Source: Parabacteroides sp. An277
GTDB lineage: Bacteria > Bacteroidota > Bacteroidia > Bacteroidales > Tannerellaceae
NCBI RefSeq assembly: GCF_002159645.1
Contig: NZ_NFJB01000015.1
Span: forward strand, 30,317 to 94,316
DNA: 64,000 nucleotides
Direction of reading: 5' to 3'
The notes beneath the pieces are model-generated. The model searched no databases. It saw only the letters and a program-made list of their open reading frames with translations, and was not told the DNA's origin. Positions 27,401-36,786 of this stretch are shown here, in pieces (positions within the stretch are counted from its first letter, which is position 1; each line of letters opens with the position of its first letter). A program made the position numbers and the translations under genes.

Positions 27401-27441
27401 GACATCCCTGAAAGCCTGGGAATCCCTCTTTTCCCCACCTT

Positions 27442-28905
27442 TCATTGCTTCCAAAAGCCTGGCAAGAGGATGGTCAAAACGGTAAATATCTCCAGACGGC
27501 CCGTCATCATGATAAACGAAAGCAGCCACTGGCTTTCGGGCGAATAGGCGGAGAAATTGCCCGCCGCCCCACAGGTGCCCAGTCCCGGACCGACGTTTCC
27601 CATACAGGTCACAGCAGCCCCAATGGATTCGTCGAACGCCACACCGTCCATCATCAGCAACAGACACGTAACGACAATCAACGCAATGTAAACCACCGTG
27701 AAAGCCAGGATGCGGTTGACCACATCCAGCGGAACCGCTTGCTGGTTAAAGCGTACGGGCAGAATCGCATGGGGATGCGTCTGGCCCTTGAACGCATTGA
27801 GCAGATGTTTCATCAAAATCGCAAAACGCCCCGTCTTGAAACCACCGCACGTCGAGCCTGCACACCCGCAAATTACCATCAAAAGCAGCGCAATCATCCA
27901 AAAGAAGGGGCCCCAAGGGATGTAATTGGCCGTGGCATAACCCGTGGTCGAAATCAACGTCGTGACGACGAAAAGCGCATTGCGGAAAGCCGCTTCTATG
28001 CCGTCGACCATCCCGTTGGTATAAATCCAAATGGCCGTAATGAGCGTCGCGATGAGCACAATAGCATAAAACCAACGCACCTCTTCGTCTTTATAGAGTT
28101 TACTGAATTTGCCATTCAAGAAGAAATAGACAAGCGTCATGTTCGTCGCCCCGATGCACATGAAAAGCGAGAGTACATATTCGATATAGGGCGAATTCCA
28201 ATAGGCGATGCTTGCGTTTTTGGTCGAGAATCCGCCGGTAGCAATGGCGGTCATGGCGTGGCAGATGGCATCAAAAAGGTCCATCGGCCCCAACCAAAGC
28301 AAAACGACGAGCAAGGCGGTGATGAAGACATAGATTCCCCACAGCCGCTTGGCGACCTGCGTGATGCGGGGCCGGAACCGCTCGTGGGTGATGCCCGAAG
28401 ATTCGGCATTAAACATCTGCGAAGCGCCTTCGCCAATCATCGGCAATAACGCGACGGCAAACACAATCACGCCCATGCCCCCTTGCCATTGAATCAGGCT
28501 GCGCCAGAAAAGAATCCCGCGCGGAAGCGCCTCCACATCGGAAATAACCGACGAGCCCGTAGTCGTAAAGCCAGACATCGTCTCGAAATAAGCTCCCGCC
28601 ATGTGGTTGATATAACCGCCCAGATAGAAAGGCAACGCACCGAAAAACGACAACAAGGCCCACGTGAGCGTAACGATAAGCATCCCTTCGCGCCGCCCGG
28701 CATTATGCTCGTTCGCCCGCAAACCAAACAGAAAAAACGCTAATCCGACACCGAACAGTATCGCGCAAGAGTAAGCAAACGGACGCACATCGCTCCCCTC
28801 ATAAAAAATAGCCACCCCCAAAGCTACCAACATAAAAAGGGTCTCGATGATGAACATCGCTCCCAGCATTTTAAATATGAAACGTATATTCAACATAATA
28901 GACAA
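27442..28905 (-). CDS. trkH: Trk potassium transporter, membrane subunit TrkH
   Basis: TrkH is the potassium-conducting subunit of the Trk uptake system in the inner membrane. The 487-residue protein has about ten hydrophobic segments and four pore loops: MSGFTTTGSSV, ATGGFSTKNAS, STTGYATANY and MGNVGPGLGTCG, each with the filter glycine. It starts 18 bp after trkA and is the last gene of dxs-trkA-trkH. No clear terminator is seen; the tandem array follows about 40 bp after the stop. Confidence 0.96.
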   Translation of the reverse strand: MSIMLNIRFIFKMLGAMFIIETLFMLVALGVAIFYEGSDVRPFAYSCAILFGVGLAFFLFGLRANEHNAGRREGMLIVTLTWALLSFFGALPFYLGGYINHMAGAYFETMSGFTTTGSSVISDVEALPRGILFWRSLIQWQGGMGVIVFAVALLPMIGEGASQMFNAESSGITHERFRPRITQVAKRLWGIYVFITALLVVLLWLGPMDLFDAICHAMTAIATGGFSTKNASIAYWNSPYIEYVLSLFMCIGATNMTLVYFFLNGKFSKLYKDEEVRWFYAIVLIATLITAIWIYTNGMVDGIEAAFRNALFVVTTLISTTGYATANYIPWGPFFWMIALLLMVICGCAGSTCGGFKTGRFAILMKHLLNAFKGQTHPHAILPVRFNQQAVPLDVVNRILAFTVVYIALIVVTCLLLMMDGVAFDESIGAAVTCMGNVGPGLGTCGAAGNFSAYSPESQWLLSFIMMTGRLEIFTVLTILLPGFWKQ

Positions 28906-28923
28906 CGTTAAGATAGAGGAAAC

Positions 28924-30261
28924 TTAGTTGAAATAATCTTCCAATTTGCGCATGGCCGTGTCGAGGCAAAAGACGACGACATGGTCATAAGCTTGGATTT
29001 GGGTATCACCGTTAATCATCATCGGTTTGCCATTTCGGATAAGTCCGCCGAGCGTCATATCCCGAGGCAAACGAAGATCGCGTACGGCCTTTTGCGTGAT
29101 TTTCGAATCAGGACGTGCCACCAATTCGGCCACGTCGGCATTCGCAAACGTAAGGCATTTCACATTCGAGACATCCGCATCCAGCAAGAATTGGTAAATA
29201 TGGCTCGCCGCGATACGTTTTTTGTTGATGACGGAACCAATATCCATACTTTCTGCCAACGGGATATAATCCATATTCTCTATTTTCGCCACAGTCTTAA
29301 ATACCCCGAAACGCTTAGCTGCAAGGCAAGCAAGGATATTCGTGCTTGAATTCTCGGTCAGGGCAATAAATGCCTGCGCGTCGTGGATGCCTTCATGGAC
29401 GAGCAAATCTGTATCACGTCCGTCCCCATTGATAATAAGTACGTTCCCAGGAACTTTCTCGGCGATGGCATAGCTCGTTTCTTTATCTGTTTCTATCAAT
29501 TTGATGCGGATATTGCTCGGTAAATATTGACAGACACGCAACGCAATACGGCTTCCGCCCATGATAAATACCTTCTTCACTTCCGGATTCTTTTTCCCGG
29601 CCAAGATACGCACATCTTCCACATATTCGCGCGTGGTGGTAAAGAAAAGGAGGTCGTCCGGCTCGATGTGGTCCGAACCGCGTGGGATGATGGTCTCGCT
29701 TCCCCGTTTGATGGCGACAATATGGTAAAATTTATGTTCCGAAAGTAACTCGGAGAGTTGTTTGTTTACAATCTTGGCATTGCTTCGGATTTTCACGCCA
29801 ATCAAAATCAATGCACCGCCAAACAATTCCCAATATTGGCGCGTCCACGGACGTTTCATCGTCGTAACAATCTCATGTGCAGCCAACATCTCCGGATAAA
29901 TCATCGAATTAATGCCTAATTTCTCGAAAAGCTCCTTGTTCTTGGGCTGGAGATATTCGTAATTGTTAATACGGGCAAGCGTCTTGTGGATACCCAAGCT
30001 ATGCGCCAAAATACAGGCCGCCACATTCGTTGTTTCCTCAGGAGTGACGCTTACGAACAAATCGGCTTTCCGTATGCCAACCTCTTCCAAATCGCGCGGG
30101 GAAGTTGGATTCCCTACGACCGGAAGGATTTCCATTGCCGAGTGCATCGCATTCAACCGTTCTTTGTCGGGATCCATCAAGACGATATCTTGATTCTCCT
30201 GCGATAGCATCTTTGCCAAATAAGTGCCGACTTCGCCAGCACCTGCAATAATGATTTTCAT
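28924..30261 (-). CDS. trkA: Trk potassium transporter, regulatory subunit TrkA
   Basis: TrkA is the cytoplasmic nucleotide-binding gate that controls TrkH. The 445 residues contain two RCK modules in tandem: an NAD-binding Rossmann fold from residue 1 ([17 protein letters not shown]) with the TrkA_C part around 145-225, and a second Rossmann fold near 230 ([18 protein letters not shown]) with its own C-terminal domain. The ATG overlaps the dxs stop by 4 bp and trkH follows after 18 bp. Confidence 0.96.
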   Translation of the reverse strand: MKIIIAGAGEVGTYLAKMLSQENQDIVLMDPDKERLNAMHSAMEILPVVGNPTSPRDLEEVGIRKADLFVSVTPEETTNVAACILAHSLGIHKTLARINNYEYLQPKNKELFEKLGINSMIYPEMLAAHEIVTTMKRPWTRQYWELFGGALILIGVKIRSNAKIVNKQLSELLSEHKFYHIVAIKRGSETIIPRGSDHIEPDDLLFFTTTREYVEDVRILAGKKNPEVKKVFIMGGSRIALRVCQYLPSNIRIKLIETDKETSYAIAEKVPGNVLIINGDGRDTDLLVHEGIHDAQAFIALTENSSTNILACLAAKRFGVFKTVAKIENMDYIPLAESMDIGSVINKKRIAASHIYQFLLDADVSNVKCLTFANADVAELVARPDSKITQKAVRDLRLPRDMTLGGLIRNGKPMMINGDTQIQAYDHVVVFCLDTAMRKLEDYFN

Positions 30262-32174
30262 TCTCTTCTCTTATTGTTATGGATAAAGTTAATGATTGTA
30301 TGGGCTATACTGGCCGCATCGAGTCCACACAATTGAAAAAGTTCCGGTATGGAACCATGCTCGATAAATTGGTCGGGGACTCCGAGTCGCCGGATTTGCG
30401 GCGTATATCCATGGTCGGCCATGAATTCCAAGACGGCACTTCCCAGTCCGCCTGCCACTACTCCGTTCTCAATCGTGACGATACGCTCAAATCGCTGTCC
30501 CACTTCCTGCAAAAGTGCTTCGTCGAGGGGTTTCAAATAAATCATATCATAATGGGCGATGGAAAGACCCTGTTCGGCCTCTACTTGCGCGATGGCTTTG
30601 GCCGCCTCGTTTCCAATAGGACCCAACGAGAGAATCGCCAGATCTGTTCCTTCGTGTAATTTCCTTCCCTTCCCGATCGGGAGCGTTTGCATCTCATTTC
30701 GCCAATCCCGCTTCTCGCCTTTTCCACGTGGATACCGGATGACAAACGGCCCGTCGGCTTGATAGGCTGTATACATCAGATTACGCAAATCCCATTCGTT
30801 GAGGGGTGAGGCTATGGTAAGGTTAGGTATCGGACGAAAATAGGCCAAGTCGAACACGCCATGATGCGTCGCGCCGTCTTCGCCCACTAGCCCAGCTCGG
30901 TCGAGACATAACACCACATGCAATTTCTGCAAGGCCACGTCGTGTATTACCATATCATACGCCCGTTGCATGAACGAGGAATAAACATTGCAGAACGGTA
31001 TCATCCCCTCTTTGGCCAATCCGGCCGAGAAGGTAACAGCATGTCCTTCGGCAATGCCTACGTCGAACGCCCGGTCGGGGAATGCCTTCATCAGGTAAGT
31101 CATCGAGCAGCCTGTGGGCATCGCCGGCGTGATTCCCACCACGCGCTTGTCTTTCTCGGCCAATTCCACCAGTGTATGCCCAAATACATCTTGATAAAGC
31201 TGAGGCTCGCCGTCGTGGTGCGCGATGAGTCGTTCGCCCGTTTCTTTGTTGAAACGTCCCGGCGCGTGCCATTCCGTCGCCGATTCTTCGGCGGGTTTAA
31301 ATCCTTTGCCTTTCTTCGTTTTAATGTGAAGGAGTTTTGGCCCCTGCAGGTCTTTGATATCGTTCAGTACTTTGACAAGATAGTTCACATCGTGCCCGTC
31401 TACCGGACCGAAGTAACGGATGCTGAATCCCTCGAACAGGTTGTGCTGTTGCGTCAGGAGCGCCTTCAGGCTGTTATTGAAACGGAGGATGTTCTCGCGC
31501 CGTTCATCGTTGATGAGGTTCATCTTCCGCAAGCCCCGGTAGACGTCGTACCGCATCCGGTTGTACGCCTGGCTCGTGGTAATGTCTACGAGATATTGGC
31601 TCAATCCGCCGACGCTATGGTCTATCGCCATATTGTTATCATTTAAGATAATGAGGAGGTTGTTCGGATTCGCCGACGCATTGTTCAATCCCTCGAAGGC
31701 CAGCCCGCCCGTCATGGCTCCGTCTCCAATGACGGCAATCACGTGCCGCTCTTCCTCTTTCAGCGCGGAAGCCACCGACATGCCCATCGCCGCCGAGATA
31801 GAGTTCGAGGCATGCCCTGCGATAAAAGCGTCGTATTCGCTCTCCGCCGGGTTCGGGAATCCGCTAATACCATGAAACTTGCGAAGCGTATGGAAGGCCT
31901 CGCGCCGTCCTGTCAGGATTTTATGCCCGTAAGCCTGGTGCCCCACGTCCCACACGATGCGGTCGAAAGGCGTATTAAACACGTAATGCAACGCCACAGT
32001 CAGCTCCACCGTCCCCAGGCTGGCACCCAGATGTCCCGGATTTTCGGATAATACATCTATAATATACTGGCGCAACTCGGCGCAGACTTCCGGAAGCTCG
32101 GCCGCACCCAGCCGCCGCAAATCCGCCGGATAGTTTATCTCGTCTAAAATATGTCCTGTCGTAGAGACCTCCAT
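30258..32174 (-). CDS. dxs: 1-Deoxy-D-xylulose-5-phosphate synthase
   Basis: Condenses pyruvate and glyceraldehyde 3-phosphate with thiamine diphosphate, the first step of the non-mevalonate isoprenoid pathway; its products feed enzymes such as the polyprenyl synthase at 56.7 kb. The 638 residues match the family length: [19 protein letters not shown], the ThDP motif [18 protein letters not shown], then the pyrimidine domain with [16 protein letters not shown], and the C-terminal transketolase domain. It heads a dxs-trkA-trkH operon, with a TATTTTTG element just upstream. Its coupling to potassium uptake genes is unusual in function but the spacing is clear. Confidence 0.97.
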   Translation of the reverse strand: MEVSTTGHILDEINYPADLRRLGAAELPEVCAELRQYIIDVLSENPGHLGASLGTVELTVALHYVFNTPFDRIVWDVGHQAYGHKILTGRREAFHTLRKFHGISGFPNPAESEYDAFIAGHASNSISAAMGMSVASALKEEERHVIAVIGDGAMTGGLAFEGLNNASANPNNLLIILNDNNMAIDHSVGGLSQYLVDITTSQAYNRMRYDVYRGLRKMNLINDERRENILRFNNSLKALLTQQHNLFEGFSIRYFGPVDGHDVNYLVKVLNDIKDLQGPKLLHIKTKKGKGFKPAEESATEWHAPGRFNKETGERLIAHHDGEPQLYQDVFGHTLVELAEKDKRVVGITPAMPTGCSMTYLMKAFPDRAFDVGIAEGHAVTFSAGLAKEGMIPFCNVYSSFMQRAYDMVIHDVALQKLHVVLCLDRAGLVGEDGATHHGVFDLAYFRPIPNLTIASPLNEWDLRNLMYTAYQADGPFVIRYPRGKGEKRDWRNEMQTLPIGKGRKLHEGTDLAILSLGPIGNEAAKAIAQVEAEQGLSIAHYDMIYLKPLDEALLQEVGQRFERIVTIENGVVAGGLGSAVLEFMADHGYTPQIRRLGVPDQFIEHGSIPELFQLCGLDAASIAHTIINFIHNNKRRE

Positions 32175-32191
32175 TTTCTGCTAATTTTCGG

Positions 32192-32199
32192 CAAAAATA
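32192..32199 (-). promoter_or_regulatory. Promoter -7 element for dxs-trkA-trkH
   Basis: TATTTTTG on the minus strand, 18 bp before the dxs ATG. Confidence 0.5.
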
Positions 32200-32483
32200 C
32201 AGAATAGAAATAAGATTTAAAAGGAAAAGAAGGTAACTTTATCGTGCATACGCAGAAAAACATCAGATATGAAAAATTTTACGACACAACAAGATCACAT
32301 TATAAATTCAAACAAATGGAATCATTCATTATGTATTTTGTTCCCTCGGCATCCTTCTCTGAACAAAGACACTGGCCGGAAAGATATGATAATCACATAT
32401 ACATTTTGACGGTATTGCGGGAATTCATGCCAACCACCTGAATCTTCACAATGCCGTCGTACAAGTTATTTCTTATAAATGCG
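32200..32483. other. Intergenic region between dxs and S41 peptidase gene
   Basis: A-T rich sequence with no recognised gene. Short frames on either strand (up to 65 codons) have no promoter, signal peptide or family features. It could contain decayed coding sequence, but nothing identifiable remains. Confidence 0.5.
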
Positions 32484-33794
32484 TCATTCTATATTTCCTG
32501 TCCGGATATATTCGAAGGCGCGTTCGAGTTGCAGGTCGGAACCTTGACACATAGCGTTGTACACTTCAGGTGTCTGAAGAAACTCTATATCAGGCGTAAC
32601 ACCTTTGCCTTCGATGATTTCGCCCGACACCGTCTTCCACATAAGAGTAGCACAACTAACCTGGATTGTACCATTGTCAAATGCTCCGTTATAACTGAAA
32701 TTAAAATCGCCGAACAATGGGCCTGTTCCCCCCGCAGTACGTTCGCCTATCACGCAACCGTTGGGCAACGTTTGTACTGCCATCGACAACATTTCTGCCA
32801 TACTAATAGAGAAGATGTCGTTCAACACAACGATTGGCGCATCTATTTTTCGGTGATTTTCGGCAGGATGTACTACGCAGGGTGTCCAAGGACCATAGTC
32901 GAGCCGTCCTGTCCCTGATTTAGTGCGAACATAGCCGATATGAATATCTTCGTCAATAAGCGGGGCGAGGATTTCGTAAATGTCATCCAGATTACCACCG
33001 TTATTACCTCGCACATCAAAGATAACACCCCGGACATCAGGCGTCTCGTCTATCAGTTTTTGAAAATTGCGAATAACTTGCGTCTGAATAGCAGACGGGT
33101 CAGCTACGAAATCACCGAAAGAAAACGTTGGGAAATGAAGGCAAATGATGCCGTCGGCAGTCCGATAAGAAGCGAAAGCAGAAGCGTCTTTCTCGTTTGG
33201 CTTAATCAATGGATAATTGGGAGGAAAAACACCACCTACCAAATCGACGATTTCCCCGTTTGCTTCCATGGAGGAAATGATGGAATAAAGTCTCCATACG
33301 GTCTCGAAATCGTGGTAATAATCGCGTGTAGGCAGTTCATCCCTCATTCCGGGCATCAAATTAACGCGAATCGTATCATTGCCCAAAAAGGTTTGGATGT
33401 TGATATCCAAGTGGTGATCTATTAGGTTACGGCACATATTGCCGAATGCCTCATCGTACGTTTCCTGCATTTCACGGACAAACGCTTCGGCTTCCTCTTC
33501 AGACACGTTGTCGGCCATCTGAATCTGCTCCATTTTCTCGTCCAAATCCTGAAAGACGGGAAGGTATTGGTCGTACATGGCATCCCAATCGGTAGGGTCT
33601 ACATCCCAATATACATACGAGTTATTCATCCCGTGCCAAAAGGCGAGGAATAAACTTTCATTGTTATTAATATCATATTCCTGCGGATTCAACAGTTCGG
33701 GCGCATCGTCGCGACACGACGAGAAGAACAACGTCACTCCCCAGACGGCCGCTCCCACAAAGAGCTTGAAAAGATATCTTATGTTTGTTTTCAT
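32484..33794 (-). CDS. S41 family peptidase, lipoprotein
   Basis: A periplasmic or surface C-terminal-processing-type serine protease. The 436-residue precursor has a lipobox (FFSSC, Cys at about 27), a helical N-terminal domain typical of this lipoprotein subgroup, and the S41 core from about residue 205: GVIFDVRGNNGGN, the active-site serine in NDIFSISMAEM, and GERTAGGTG. No PDZ domain is evident. It starts 6 bp after the stop of the broken barrel gene, so it was probably co-transcribed with it; if so it may depend on that promoter at 34517. Confidence 0.88.
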   Translation of the reverse strand: MKTNIRYLFKLFVGAAVWGVTLFFSSCRDDAPELLNPQEYDINNNESLFLAFWHGMNNSYVYWDVDPTDWDAMYDQYLPVFQDLDEKMEQIQMADNVSEEEAEAFVREMQETYDEAFGNMCRNLIDHHLDINIQTFLGNDTIRVNLMPGMRDELPTRDYYHDFETVWRLYSIISSMEANGEIVDLVGGVFPPNYPLIKPNEKDASAFASYRTADGIICLHFPTFSFGDFVADPSAIQTQVIRNFQKLIDETPDVRGVIFDVRGNNGGNLDDIYEILAPLIDEDIHIGYVRTKSGTGRLDYGPWTPCVVHPAENHRKIDAPIVVLNDIFSISMAEMLSMAVQTLPNGCVIGERTAGGTGPLFGDFNFSYNGAFDNGTIQVSCATLMWKTVSGEIIEGKGVTPDIEFLQTPEVYNAMCQGSDLQLERAFEYIRTGNIE

Positions 33795-33800
33795 ATCTGT

Positions 33801-34449
33801 CTACTTACCTAATAAAAAACTGATGCCTGCCAACAGCGCGAATGTGGTGTTGTAGCGCGGCGTATGGAAATACATGTAGTCTTTTTGCTGGTCGGTCAGG
33901 GCATAATAGCAGCGTCCTTCCAAACTTACTTCCATCCGGGGAAGCAGGAGGTAACGAATACCTAAGCCGCCCGTCAATCCGGCTTCAAAGCGGTTGTCCC
34001 GGCGCGCATCGAAATCGAGCTTCCCGTCTGAAATGTAGGTAGTGTTTTCATTCAGCAATTCAGCATCCGTGAGATGTCCGAACACGTTTACATTTATTCC
34101 TTTTTCAATGCTGGCGAGCCAAGCGCCTACGTAAGCACCCGCATTCACAAATCCTCGCAAGCGGGTTCCGCCAAACGAGAAATTGGCCATGACCGGAATC
34201 TGGAGGTAATGATTACGGATGTCCGATTTCAATCCCTCAAAGGAATGCGTCCGGTGCACGCTTTGCCCTTTCGCTACATAAGCTAATTCGGCGCGGAGAC
34301 CGAACCAATCCGTGAAGTCATATTGCACGGGCACGCCCATCGTAAAGCCGCCACGCGAATCGTAGCGCATGTCGTAAGCATAGCCTCGGTCGATGGCCAG
34401 CGTATTATGCGCAAAACCAAAACAATAAATTCTTAAATACAGTTTTCAT
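33801..34449 (-). pseudogene. Outer-membrane beta-barrel gene, frameshifted in signal peptide
   Basis: The downstream frame encodes a porin-family 8-strand barrel (MRYDSRGGFTMGVPVQYDF near its start and FALLAGISFLLGK at its end). The natural start is the ATG at 34449, which gives MKTVFKNLLFWFC and then hits TAA at codon 15. The barrel frame continues in another register as GFAHNTLAIDRGYAYDM. The hydrophobic core of the signal peptide appears to have been lost with a net frame change. Starting at the internal ATG (34370) would give a protein without export signal. Either a real loss-of-function deletion or a sequence error; coding sequence beyond this point is intact. Confidence 0.75.
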
Positions 34450-34516
34450 AATTCCTATTTATTAATTAGATAATCGTGTTTTATTATGCGAATGAATGAA
34501 TTGTTAAAAAACGCCG

Positions 34517-34524
34517 CAAAGATA
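34517..34524 (-). promoter_or_regulatory. Promoter -7 element for the barrel gene and S41 peptidase
   Basis: TATCTTTG on the minus strand, about 68 bp before the ATG at 34449. Confidence 0.45.
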
Positions 34525-34576
34525 TAGAAAAAATAGGATATTTTATCCACCTCCCTCTCTTTTCATTCAGTAAAAA

Positions 34577-34711
34577 CAATGGACAATTAATAATGGACAA
34601 TGGACAATTTTCCCCGTTCGTAGGGGCGGGCAAAAAAATAGGGCGGACACCCAGGTCCGCCCCTACAAGCATTTCATTGTCAATTGTCAATTCTCCATTG
34701 TCAATTGAAAA
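34577..34711. repeat. Dispersed non-coding repeat, copy 2
   Basis: Inverted copy of the element at 8966-9086, directly after the stop of the second DUF6261-type gene. It contains the AATTGACAATGGAGAATTG repeats and a GC-rich hairpin (GGGGCGGAC with GTCCGCCC, then TTTTTTTGCCCGCCCCTAC), followed by three TGGACAATT-type repeats. Confidence 0.8.
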
Positions 34712-35818
34712 TTACCACAGCGTGATAGGCTCTGGATATTCCACTACTAATGGGCTGCCGCCGTCGTAGGTCTCGATACGGACTTTGTATTGTCCTTCCG
34801 TTAAATCAGGGACCATGGTAAATTCGCAGCTGGTCTCCGTGACATTGCTGATGGTCTCCGGGTTAATCCATTCGATGTAATCCTGATCATTGACAAGCCC
34901 GATGACGTGTTCCAGCGTACCGTTTTGTCCTTTCAATGTAAATCCTTTATAGTTTACGCCGGTTTGCTTGCCTCGCTCGATGCGGTTCGGATTCTCCGGG
35001 TCACCGCCCTCTTTCTGGTAAACGGCGGTGATTTCGGGCGTGACGGGTTCGGGTTCAGGAGTGGGTTCGGGTTCGTCGCCACCCGACGATGAGCTGTTAC
35101 CGATGGTCTTACGGAAACGAACTATCGCACTATTGGCATCATCGATGATTTTCCCCAATTCTTGACGGGTCGTTTCATCTTGTGTGGTCAATTCGTTCAC
35201 GGCATAAAGCGCATTGATAGTCCTTGCCAACGAATTGAAGGCTTCATCCGTAATAGGCCGTAAGGTTTTCATATTCGAAGCATAAGCCCGCTTGCGTTCT
35301 TCGTCCGTACGCTTCATGAAGATCTCATTAAACTTCGTGTTGTAGGTAGAGAGCGTTTCAGGCGCATCCTCCATCCCCATGACGGTCAATGCGGAAGCGT
35401 AGGGTTCTTCCTGCAATTTTTCCACTAAATCGTCAATCGCCGCCGTTTCGCCGGAATATTCCATCCGCGTTGCGTCTCCCGTTTCCCGAAAAGCATGCGC
35501 CAACGTCTGGGCCGCTTTCTTTTTTTCTGCATCCGGACAATAATCCGCATAATCCTGAATCACCCGACTATAAAAGAGGAATACTTCATCCCGCGCCCGG
35601 TCCGTCGTTTCTACTTCCGGCGTGTCCAGGTAGCTTTGTTCGGGTTTATAACAATTAGATTGATTCTGAACCGCCTGATTGTAAGCATTCCACGGATTGA
35701 TGAATCCATACTTCGTCGCCATGGCTTGCGGAATAGCAATCAATTCGTTTTTCGAAAACTGCAAATGCTGTGCATTTTTCGCATTGTGTCTTGAAAATTG
35801 GTAATTAATTTCGCTCAT
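34712..35818 (-). CDS. DUF6261-like protein with C-terminal Ig-like domain (paralogue 2)
   Basis: A 368-residue protein of unknown function, same layout as the product of 7829-8965: a helical N-terminal region of about 245 residues, a Pro-Glu linker (EPEPTPEPEPVTPE) and an Ig-like C-terminal domain starting ITAVYQKEGGDPENPNRIE. The C-terminal domains differ at only a handful of residues, whereas the N-terminal regions share only scattered positions, so the domain has either been swapped or kept alike by gene conversion. No export signal. A 40 bp tandem array lies directly upstream, and no TAnnTTTG box is seen between array and ATG. Confidence 0.8.
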   Translation of the reverse strand: MSEINYQFSRHNAKNAQHLQFSKNELIAIPQAMATKYGFINPWNAYNQAVQNQSNCYKPEQSYLDTPEVETTDRARDEVFLFYSRVIQDYADYCPDAEKKKAAQTLAHAFRETGDATRMEYSGETAAIDDLVEKLQEEPYASALTVMGMEDAPETLSTYNTKFNEIFMKRTDEERKRAYASNMKTLRPITDEAFNSLARTINALYAVNELTTQDETTRQELGKIIDDANSAIVRFRKTIGNSSSSGGDEPEPTPEPEPVTPEITAVYQKEGGDPENPNRIERGKQTGVNYKGFTLKGQNGTLEHVIGLVNDQDYIEWINPETISNVTETSCEFTMVPDLTEGQYKVRIETYDGGSPLVVEYPEPITLW

Positions 35819-35860
35819 TACTATTACGTTTTATGTTTAACATTCTTTGTGTTTTGGGAA

Positions 35861-36060
35861 ACCTTCCTGCAGCCTGCGCGAAGCTTTCCCAACTTGGGAT
35901 TCCTTCCTGCAGCCTGCGCCGAGCTTTCCCAACTTGGGATTCTTTCCCGCAGCCTGCGCCGAGCTTTCCCAACTTGGGATTCTTTCCCGCAGCCTGCGCC
36001 GAGCTTTCCCGGCTTGGGATTCCTTCCTGCAACCTGCGCGAAGCTTTCCCAGCTTGGGAA
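35861..36060. repeat. 40 bp tandem array (5 units)
   Basis: Five units of exactly 40 bp starting at 35861, 35901, 35941, 35981 and 36021. Each contains CTGCAGCCTGCGC-type and TTTCCCAACTTGGGA segments, the latter a palindrome. It fills the gap between the DUF2442 stop and the second DUF6261-type start. The last unit contains TTTCCCAGCTTG, also found in the 18.3 kb array. Confidence 0.93.
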
Positions 36061-36069
36061 TAAAAAAAT

Positions 36070-36309
36070 TCACGCCGGCACCCCGTTTTCATACAAATAT
36101 TCGGGGGCGATATCGATTCGGCCATCTTCCCACTCCAGCGTATCCGTCACGCGAAAACGGCGGAAAAGGGATAGGTCGGCCAGCGGCCGGAACACCGGAT
36201 AACGTTTCACCAACTCCGAAAAATCGCACACCCGGCTCGCCCCGTCGTTGAAGCGCACCAAGATGCGATAGCCGTCCAAATAAGACGCGTTTGTTACTTC
36301 TATCCACAT
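36070..36309 (-). CDS. DUF2442 protein
   Basis: A 79-residue protein of the DUF2442 family. It shows the family's pattern of strands around GYRILVRFNDGASRVCDFSEL followed by a FRVTDTLEWEDGRIDIAPEYLYE end. Function unknown. It begins 7 bp after the DUF4160 gene, an arrangement found in many bacteria and sometimes suspected to be a toxin-antitoxin-like or regulatory pair; nothing here proves that. Cytoplasmic. Confidence 0.88.
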   Translation of the reverse strand: MWIEVTNASYLDGYRILVRFNDGASRVCDFSELVKRYPVFRPLADLSLFRRFRVTDTLEWEDGRIDIAPEYLYENGVPA

Positions 36310-36316
36310 AGCTGTT

Positions 36317-36574
36317 TTATTTTAATGGTTCAATTTGATTCGGTTCCAAGCCTTGCGATGCCTTCTCCCAAGCCGCTTTCAAATCGGCACGATGCAAATC
36401 CAGCCATTCCAACACCAATCGGATAGCGCGTTCAGACATTTCCCCTTTAATCTTCCCATTCTCGATTTCTACTATTATTTTGTCTTTTTGATAGAGCGCA
36501 TGAAAATGCGGCGGATTGTGGTCCAGGAAACGCATGGTAATTTTGATTCCGAAAAACTCAGATATCGTCGGCAT
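36317..36574 (-). CDS. DUF4160 protein
   Basis: An 85-residue protein of the DUF4160 family, recognised by MPTISEFFGIKITM and the conserved HNPPHFHALYQ segment (a clustered His motif), followed by an amphipathic helix EWLDLHRADLKAAWEKA. Function unknown. It is the first gene of a pair with DUF2442 and has a TACCTTTG promoter element 27 bp upstream. Confidence 0.9.
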   Translation of the reverse strand: MPTISEFFGIKITMRFLDHNPPHFHALYQKDKIIVEIENGKIKGEMSERAIRLVLEWLDLHRADLKAAWEKASQGLEPNQIEPLK

Positions 36575-36601
36575 AGCAAAAACTTTTGATAAATACTTTC
36601 A

Positions 36602-36609
36602 CAAAGGTA
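36602..36609 (-). promoter_or_regulatory. Promoter -7 element for the DUF4160-DUF2442 pair
   Basis: TACCTTTG on the minus strand, 27 bp before the DUF4160 ATG. Confidence 0.5.
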
Positions 36610-36711
36610 GGCCGTAAAAATCAGAATAACAACAAAAAGAGAAGCAATTTTCATTTTTAACACTTTATGGTCTTAAATAAGCGGCAATTCGAACGAAACG
36701 ACTTATAGAAA

Positions 36712-36779
36712 ACCAGCGGCGCGAAGCTTTTCATTATTACTTGTTACTTATTAATTGCTCCGCGCCGCCGTATTTAAAA
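36712..36779 (-). terminator. Large hairpin after murF-alr with shared 20 bp element
   Basis: On the minus strand, after the murF-alr stop, GGCGGCGCGGAGC can pair with GCTTCGCGCCGC across a loop of about 30 nt, and T-rich sequence follows. Bases 36760-36779 are the same 20 bp (TTTTAAATACGGCGGCGCGG) that follows manC. Confidence 0.5.
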
Positions 36780-36786
36780 GAATGCT

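Larger units (their letters stand above)
27034..27441. other. Intergenic region upstream of AraC-type gene
   Basis: These 408 bp hold the regulator's promoter and the 41 bp tandem array described separately. No gene was recognised; frames across the array are by-products of its period. Confidence 0.7.

Noticed and set aside
32244..32441. 65-codon frame and a shorter MKNFTTQQ frame between dxs and the S41 gene
   Set aside because: No promoter, no conserved pattern and A+T-rich composition; most likely chance.
35861..36060. Possible CRISPR array (regular 40 bp repeats)
   Set aside because: The units are contiguous and alike over their whole length; there are no unique spacers, no leader and no cas genes. 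It is a tandem repeat.
35798..36251. Overlapping open frames through the 35.9 kb array with PAACAELSQLG-type repeats
   Set aside because: Several frames on both strands stay open only because the repeat unit lacks stops; no start signal or conserved domain, and they overlap DUF2442 coding sequence.
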